DNA of 64,000 bases, taken from NCBI RefSeq assembly GCF_036246005.1, contig NZ_CP109171.1, positions 1,972,001 through 2,036,000 of the forward strand, read 5' to 3'. The position numbers and the translations under genes are program-made. The notes below the pieces were generated by a model that was given only the letters and a program-made list of their open reading frames with translations, was not told the DNA's origin and searched no databases. How positions within the stretch are numbered: position 1 is the stretch's first letter; the number at the start of each line of letters is the position of its first letter. The DNA is from Streptomyces sp. NBC_01723. GTDB taxonomy: Bacteria > Actinomycetota > Actinomycetes > Streptomycetales > Streptomycetaceae. Below are positions 59,097-64,000 of this stretch, piece by piece.

Positions 59097-59348
59097 GTGC
59101 GGCCTCCATGGATTCGATTGCTGTGGCGCGTAGCGCCTCGATGAGGGGCGGTGGTCGGGCGACGGGTGGGCGACGGGCTGCGGTCAGTCCGGGGGGTCAG
59201 CGTCGAAGTCTATGCCTCGGCACTGACACTCCGAGGCCCCCCACGCGTACCTTCGTGGGCGGGCACTCCCTCACCCCTTCGGACGTTGGGCCGTGGGGGG
59301 AATCCGCTCCACCCGTCAGGCACCACCCCGCACCAGGAGGCACCAGGC

Positions 59349-60689
59349 ATGTCGGTCCCGCAGCTCAACGAGGAGCACCGCGGCGAGGAGATCCTCGCCG
59401 TCTTCGACACCGCCTTCGGCCAGCTGCTGGCCGCGGACCCGGCGGCGTTCCGCGTGAAGTTCCGGAAGATGGCGGCCTCGGCCTTCGCGTTCTACCGGGG
59501 CACGGCATGCCTCTTTTACCACGATTTGACCGTGGACCGTGAGTTCGGTGGGCAGGACGGTGGCCCCTACCTGGACGAGCGGACCTCCCGGGTGTGGATC
59601 CACGGCGACCTGCACGCCGAGAACTTCGGCACGTACATGGACTCCACCGGCCGGCTGATCTTCAACGTCAACGACTTCGACGAGGCCTACGTCGGCCCCT
59701 TCACCTGGGACCTCAAGCGCTTCGCCGCCTCCATCGCGCTGATCGGGTACGCGAAGGCGTTCAGCGACGAGCAGATCACCGAGCTGGTGCGGGTGTACGC
59801 GGGCGCGTACCGCGAGCGGATCCACGCCCTGGCCACCGGCGCCAAGAGCGACGAGGTGCCGCCCTTCACGCTGGACACCGCGGAGGGGCCGCTGCTGGGC
59901 GCGCTGCGGGTGGCCCGCTCCCTGACCCGCTTCGGGCTGCTGGACTCGATGACCGAGATCCGCGACTTCGAGCGACGCTTCGCCCCCGGCGGCGGCGCCG
60001 TCGAGCTGGACGCCGCCACCCGCTACAAGGTGCTCGCGGCCTTCGACGGCTACCTGGAGACGCTCCCGGAGTCCTCCCTGGCCCGCCCCGACTCCTACCG
60101 CGTCAAGGACGTCGTGGGCCGCCGGGGCATCGGCATCGGCTCGGCCGGCCTGCCCTCGTACAACATCCTTCTGGAGGGCAACAGCGACGCCCTGGAGAAC
60201 GACGTCGTGATCTACATCAAGCAGGCCCAGACCCCGGCGGTCTCGCGGCACATCACCGACCCGGCGATCCGGGACTACTTCCAGCACGAGGGCCACCGCA
60301 CGGTGATCTCCCAGCGCGCCCTGCAGGCGCACGCCGACCCGTGGCTGGGCTGGACCGAGCTGGACGGCTCCGGCCAGCTGGTCGCCGAGGTCTCGCCGTA
60401 CGCCGTCGACCTGGACTGGGGCGACATCGACGACCCGGAGGAGATCGCCGAGGTCGTCGCCGACCTGGGCCGGGCCACGGCCACCATGCACGCGGCGGCC
60501 GACGACCAGTCCGGTGAGTCGCTGGTGCCGTTCTCCACCGAGCGGGCGATCGACGCGGCGATCGCGGCCGACGAGGAGAATTTCGCCCCCCTGCTGACCG
60601 ACTTCGCGCACCGGTACGGCGCACGCGCGCGTGCCGACCACCAGACCTTCGTCGACCTCTTCCGCAACGGCCGCATTCCGGGTCTGTAA
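59349..60689 (+). CDS. DUF2252 family protein
   Basis: 446 residues from ATG 59349, eight bases after AGGAGG (59335-59340); a longer frame to 59151 lacks it. The domain is kinase-like: WIHGDLHAENFGTYMD (catalytic-loop-like HGDLHxxN) and FNVNDFDEAYVGPFTWDLKRFAAS (metal-binding DFD) are seen. Family members are predicted atypical kinases of unknown substrate. The gap 59097-59348 shared with dnaE contains Gly/Thr-rich sequence with no gene seen. Confidence 0.85.
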   Translation: MSVPQLNEEHRGEEILAVFDTAFGQLLAADPAAFRVKFRKMAASAFAFYRGTACLFYHDLTVDREFGGQDGGPYLDERTSRVWIHGDLHAENFGTYMDSTGRLIFNVNDFDEAYVGPFTWDLKRFAASIALIGYAKAFSDEQITELVRVYAGAYRERIHALATGAKSDEVPPFTLDTAEGPLLGALRVARSLTRFGLLDSMTEIRDFERRFAPGGGAVELDAATRYKVLAAFDGYLETLPESSLARPDSYRVKDVVGRRGIGIGSAGLPSYNILLEGNSDALENDVVIYIKQAQTPAVSRHITDPAIRDYFQHEGHRTVISQRALQAHADPWLGWTELDGSGQLVAEVSPYAVDLDWGDIDDPEEIAEVVADLGRATATMHAAADDQSGESLVPFSTERAIDAAIAADEENFAPLLTDFAHRYGARARADHQTFVDLFRNGRIPGL

Positions 60690-60758
60690 CCTTCGGCGCT
60701 CTCACAGGAACCCTTTAGGGGTCCCTTACCGGACCCCGTGACACACTCTTCTACTGCT

Positions 60759-61466
60759 ATGGACATATCCGGAACCCCGCTCAGAGCCGTACGCGCGGCG
60801 CTGTTCACGGCACTCGTCGTGACCCTCAGCACCGCGTCGCACGTTCTGCTGTCCGGGGTTCCGCTGCCGCTGCCCACGGTGGCCGCCGTCGCCGCCGCCG
60901 TGTTCCTGATCGCGTACGCCCTGGCCGGGCGGCGCGAGCGCGGCTTCGGGCGGATCGCCGCCCTGCTGATCCCGCTGGAGCTTGCCGCCGACACGGTCTT
61001 CACCACCGGTCAGCACGTCTGCTACGGCCGGGCGGGCGGTCCCGTCGCGGGCCCGCTGCGCTCCGTCGGCTTCGACGTGCTGTGCGGCGACGGCACCGGC
61101 CTCCACGCGGGCGTGACCGCGCCGCTGACCCGGGTGACCGGCGCCGAGACCGACCGGATGGCGGCGCTGCTCGCCGACGCCGATCCCGGCACCGCCTGGC
61201 TGCTGCTCGGCGCGCACGTCGGGGTCGGGCTGCTCGCCGCGGCCTGGCTGCGGCGGGGCGAGAAGGCGCTGGCCCAACTGCTCGGCGCGGTGGCCGCGAC
61301 CACCTTCCGGCCGCTGCTGATCGCGGTCGCGGCCGTGTCCGTCCGCCGCGCCCCGGCGGTGCGCCGCCCGGCCGTCCCGGCCGGCCGCACCACCGGCGCC
61401 CGCGAGCGGATCCTCACGTACTCCCTGGGACGTCGCGGACCGCCGTGCGCGGCCGCCCTCGTGTGA
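60759..61466 (+). CDS. Hypothetical membrane protein
   Basis: 235 residues from ATG 60759. Four hydrophobic segments are visible (for example VRAALFTALVVTLSTASHVLLSG, VFLIAYALAG, LLLGAHVGVGLLAAAWL and LLIAVAAVSV). The C-terminal tail is Arg-rich and cytosolic. No family recognised. The 69-bp gap before it holds a weak hairpin (AACCCTTTAGGGGT) and CTTCTACTGCT just upstream of the ATG, so the mRNA may have a short or absent leader. The thioredoxin-fold gene begins 87 bases after the stop. Confidence 0.65.
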   Translation: MDISGTPLRAVRAALFTALVVTLSTASHVLLSGVPLPLPTVAAVAAAVFLIAYALAGRRERGFGRIAALLIPLELAADTVFTTGQHVCYGRAGGPVAGPLRSVGFDVLCGDGTGLHAGVTAPLTRVTGAETDRMAALLADADPGTAWLLLGAHVGVGLLAAAWLRRGEKALAQLLGAVAATTFRPLLIAVAAVSVRRAPAVRRPAVPAGRTTGARERILTYSLGRRGPPCAAALV

Positions 61467-61553
61467 CCCGTCACCGGACCTCACCGAGCACCGCAGCCCC
61501 CCTTACGAGTTTCCGCACACGCCCGTGTGCGCGTCCCCGGAGAGATCACCATC

Positions 61554-62354
61554 ATGAGCAAGCGGAACAGCCAGGCGGCGAAGACGGCGGCCCGTGAGCG
61601 CCTGCGCCAGGAGCGCGAGCGTCAGGCCAAGCGCGACAAGGTCAAGCGGCAGGGCATCGTGGCCGCCGCCATCGTCGGCGTGCTGGCGATAGCCGGCGGC
61701 ATCAGCTACGCCGTCGTCCAGGGCAACCAGCCCTCGAAGTGGGAGGCGGCCGCCGACGCCAAGGTGGTGGCCCCGGCCAACACCTCGGGCAAGGACGGCA
61801 CCACGGTCACCATGGGCGAGTCCAAGACCGACAACACCGTCCACCTCTACGAGGACCCGCGCTGCCCGGCCTGCGCCTCCTTCGAGCAGAACATCGGCGA
61901 GACCGTCAACAAGGGCATGGAGGACGGCGACTACAAGCTCTCCTTCACCATCGGCACCTTCCTCGACGGCAACCTGAGCGGCGAGGGTTCGAAGAACGCG
62001 CTCAGCGCCCTCGGCGCCGCGCTCAACGTCAGCCCCGAGGCGTTCATCGACTACAAGACCGCCCTGTACTCCTCCGAGTACCACCCGGAGGAGTCCAGCG
62101 ACGAGTTCGCCAAGGACGACTACCTGATCAAGGTGGCGAACTCGGTCGACGCCCTGAAGAACAACAAGAAGTTCCAGGACGCCGTCGAGAAGGGCACCTA
62201 CGACGCCTGGGCGATGCGGATGAGCAAGTCCTTCGACACCGCCGAGGGCGTCCAGTCGACCCCGACCATCAAGATCAACGACAAGGTGATCGAGAACCCC
62301 AGCTCGGTCGCCGACTGGGAGAAGGCGCTCAAGGACGCCAAGGTCACCAAGTGA
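61554..62354 (+). CDS. Membrane-anchored DsbA-like thioredoxin-fold protein (paralogue 2)
   Basis: 266 residues from ATG 61554, nine bases after GGAGAG. A basic cytosolic stretch (residues 1-33) leads into one membrane helix (34-55) and a DsbA-like domain with CPAC in EDPRCPACASFE near 105. The cis-Pro loop is STPTIKIND. It matches paralogue 1 (30377-31150) in layout and likely acts in disulfide chemistry outside the membrane. Perfect hairpin at 62394 closes its transcript. Confidence 0.9.
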   Translation: MSKRNSQAAKTAARERLRQERERQAKRDKVKRQGIVAAAIVGVLAIAGGISYAVVQGNQPSKWEAAADAKVVAPANTSGKDGTTVTMGESKTDNTVHLYEDPRCPACASFEQNIGETVNKGMEDGDYKLSFTIGTFLDGNLSGEGSKNALSALGAALNVSPEAFIDYKTALYSSEYHPEESSDEFAKDDYLIKVANSVDALKNNKKFQDAVEKGTYDAWAMRMSKSFDTAEGVQSTPTIKINDKVIENPSSVADWEKALKDAKVTK

Positions 62355-62393
62355 CCCCCGCACGGGGGTGACGCCGCACCGACGCACGACGAA

Positions 62394-62427
62394 CGAGCGG
62401 GCGAACTTTTACGAGTTCGCCCGCTCG
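62394..62427. terminator. Terminator between thioredoxin-fold gene and phoD-like gene
   Basis: A perfect 14-bp stem (CGAGCGGGCGAACT and its complement) with a 6-base loop, 39 bases after the stop. The right arm includes GTTCGCCCGCT, close to a PHO-box unit. Confidence 0.8.
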
Positions 62428-62457
62428 CGCGCATACCGATCAGTAACCTGATCGTCC

Positions 62458-64000
62458 GTGACCAGTCGACACAGATCGTCCGAGATTCCCGTCCCGTCGC
62501 CCGCCGAGTCCGCGGGCGCCCGAACTCCGAGCCGCCGTACGGTCGTCAAGGCCGCGGCGGCCGGCGCCGTCCTGGCCGCCCCGCTCGCCGCCGCCCTGCC
62601 CGCGGGCGCCGCCGACACCGCCCCGGCCTTCCTGCACGGCGTCGCCTCCGGCGACCCGCTGCCCGACGGCGTCCTGCTCTGGACCCGCGTGACGCCGGCG
62701 CCCGAGGCCATACCGGGGTCGGGAGCCGGTCCCGACACCGCGGTGAGCTGGGTCGTCGCCACCGACAAGGCCCTCACGAACATCGTCGCCAAGGGCTCCG
62801 TCACCGCGACCGCGGGCTCCGACCACACCGTCAAGGCGGACGTCCGCGGTCTCGCCCCCGCCACGGACTACTGGTTCCGCTTCTCCGCGGGCCCCACCGA
62901 CTCCCCCGTCGCCCGCACCCGCACCGCGCCGGCGGCCGACGCGGCCGTCTCCGGGCTGCGGTTCGGCGTCGTCTCCTGCGCCAACTGGGAGGCCGGGTAC
63001 TTCTCGTCGTACCGCCATCTCGCGGACCGCGGCGACCTGGACGCCTGGCTGCACCTGGGCGACTACATCTACGAGTACGGCACCGGCGAGTACGGCACCC
63101 GGGACACCGTTGTACGGCCGCACGCCCCGGCCCACGAGATCCTCACCCTCGCCGACTACCGCGCACGGCACGGCCGGTACAAGACCGACCCCGACCTCCA
63201 GGCGCTGCACGCCACCGCGCCGGTCGTGGCCATCTGGGACGACCACGAGATCGCCAACGACACCTGGTCGGGCGGCGCCGAGAACCACACCGAGGGCACC
63301 GAGGGCTCCTGGGCGGCGCGTCAGACCGCCGCCAAGCGGGCCTACTTCGAGTGGATGCCGGTGCGCCCGGCGATCGCCGGCACCACCTACCGGCGGCTGC
63401 GCTTCGGCAAGCTGGCCGACCTGTCGCTGCTGGACCTGCGCACCTACCGCTCCCAGCAGGTGGGCATCGGCGAGGGCGAGGTCGACGACCCGGACCGCAC
63501 CGTGACCGGCCGCGCCCAACTGGACTGGCTCAAGTCCGGCCTCGCCGCCTCGGACACCGCCTGGCGGCTGGTCGGCAACCCGGTGATGATGTCGCCGTTC
63601 GCGATCGGCTCGCTCTCCGCCGAGCTGCTCAAGCCGCTCGCCGAGCTGCTCGGCCTGCCCAGGGAGGGCCTCGCCCTCAACACCGACCAGTGGGACGGCT
63701 ACACCGACGACCGCCGGGAACTGCTGGCGCACCTGCGCGCGAACGCCGTCCGCAACACCGTGTTCCTCACCGGCGACATCCACATGGCGTGGGCCAACGA
63801 CGTGCCGTACAACGCCGGCACGTACCCGCTGTCCGCCTCCGCCGCCACGGAGTTCGTCGTCACCTCGGTGACCTCCGACAACCTCGACGACATCGTGAAG
63901 GTCCCCGAGGGCACCGTCTCGGCGATCGCGGCACCGGTCATCCGGGCCGCGAACCGGCACGTGCACTGGGTCGACACCGACCGGCACGGCTACGGCGTGC
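62458..64000 (+). CDS. phoD: PhoD-family alkaline phosphatase, Tat-exported, partial at window edge
   Basis: At least 514 residues; the gene runs off the right edge. GTG 62458 has no ribosome site and the upstream hairpin ends 31 bases before it, so the mRNA may be leaderless. The Tat signal [20 protein letters not shown] lies at about residues 25-50. The PhoD N-terminal domain and the Ca2+/Fe3+ catalytic site follow, with [35 protein letters not shown] and [12 protein letters not shown]. It releases phosphate from phosphodi- and monoesters outside the cell. Confidence 0.92.
   Translation, partial: MTSRHRSSEIPVPSPAESAGARTPSRRTVVKAAAAGAVLAAPLAAALPAGAADTAPAFLHGVASGDPLPDGVLLWTRVTPAPEAIPGSGAGPDTAVSWVVATDKALTNIVAKGSVTATAGSDHTVKADVRGLAPATDYWFRFSAGPTDSPVARTRTAPAADAAVSGLRFGVVSCANWEAGYFSSYRHLADRGDLDAWLHLGDYIYEYGTGEYGTRDTVVRPHAPAHEILTLADYRARHGRYKTDPDLQALHATAPVVAIWDDHEIANDTWSGGAENHTEGTEGSWAARQTAAKRAYFEWMPVRPAIAGTTYRRLRFGKLADLSLLDLRTYRSQQVGIGEGEVDDPDRTVTGRAQLDWLKSGLAASDTAWRLVGNPVMMSPFAIGSLSAELLKPLAELLGLPREGLALNTDQWDGYTDDRRELLAHLRANAVRNTVFLTGDIHMAWANDVPYNAGTYPLSASAATEFVVTSVTSDNLDDIVKVPEGTVSAIAAPVIRAANRHVHWVDTDRHGYGV

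Noticed and set aside
55476..59144. 1222-codon open frame opposite dnaE
   Set aside because: Antisense shadow of dnaE; no domain visible.

Overview
The window is chromosomal DNA of very high GC with strong GC bias at third codon positions. Gene content and order (livF, pdtaR, pyk, gltBD, trp and his clusters, dnaE, phoD-like) match the core chromosome of a Streptomyces species; I infer the genus from synteny and family content, not from any rRNA. I see no insertion sequences, integrases, phage genes or CRISPR arrays.

Layout. 1-3300: end of a branched-chain amino-acid ABC transporter (livG tail, livF), an ANTAR response regulator, an unusual tRNA with anticodon CAA, and pyruvate kinase. 3400-14550: a Tat-exported nucleotidase, an orphan lysine/ornithine N-hydroxylase preceded by an odd coupled ORF, aminopeptidase N, chorismate mutase, a small metalloprotease-like protein, a SIMPL-domain protein, a vWA protein, and a rhomboid protease overlapping a GH46 chitosanase. 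14600-20650: gltBD (glutamate synthase). 21000-29250: a VIT/CCC1 iron or manganese transporter with an iron-box-like site, divergent from a six-gene overlapping operon of four ADP-ribosylglycohydrolase paralogues, a CaiB-type CoA-transferase and a CitE-type lyase. 29260-38170: lgt, an anchored thioredoxin-fold protein and a trp cluster (hisI, trpE, three small membrane-protein genes, trpC, trpM, trpB, trpA). 38250-46550: a TIGR03085 protein, an ArsR/MFS module behind a very long perfect palindrome, then the his operon read leftward (hisD, hisC, hisB, a 54-residue membrane protein, hisH, priA, ridA-like, hisF). 46750-64000: a pentapeptide-like membrane protein, a degraded repeat region, LON-domain and YbaK proteins, a bL37-like mini-ORF with no stop, an ABC-2 exporter, a NYN-domain protein, a small basic protein, dnaE, a DUF2252 protein, a membrane protein, a second anchored thioredoxin-fold protein and a Tat-exported PhoD-like phosphatase cut by the window edge.

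How it fits together. Nitrogen assimilation (gltBD) and tryptophan and histidine synthesis dominate the centre. PriA can serve both histidine and tryptophan synthesis, and no trpF, trpD, hisG or hisE lies here. The least explained unit is the ADP-ribosylglycohydrolase/CoA-transferase/lyase operon at 21986-29201. Its tight overlaps and one paralogue with eroded metal-site motifs suggest a dedicated, uncharacterised pathway.
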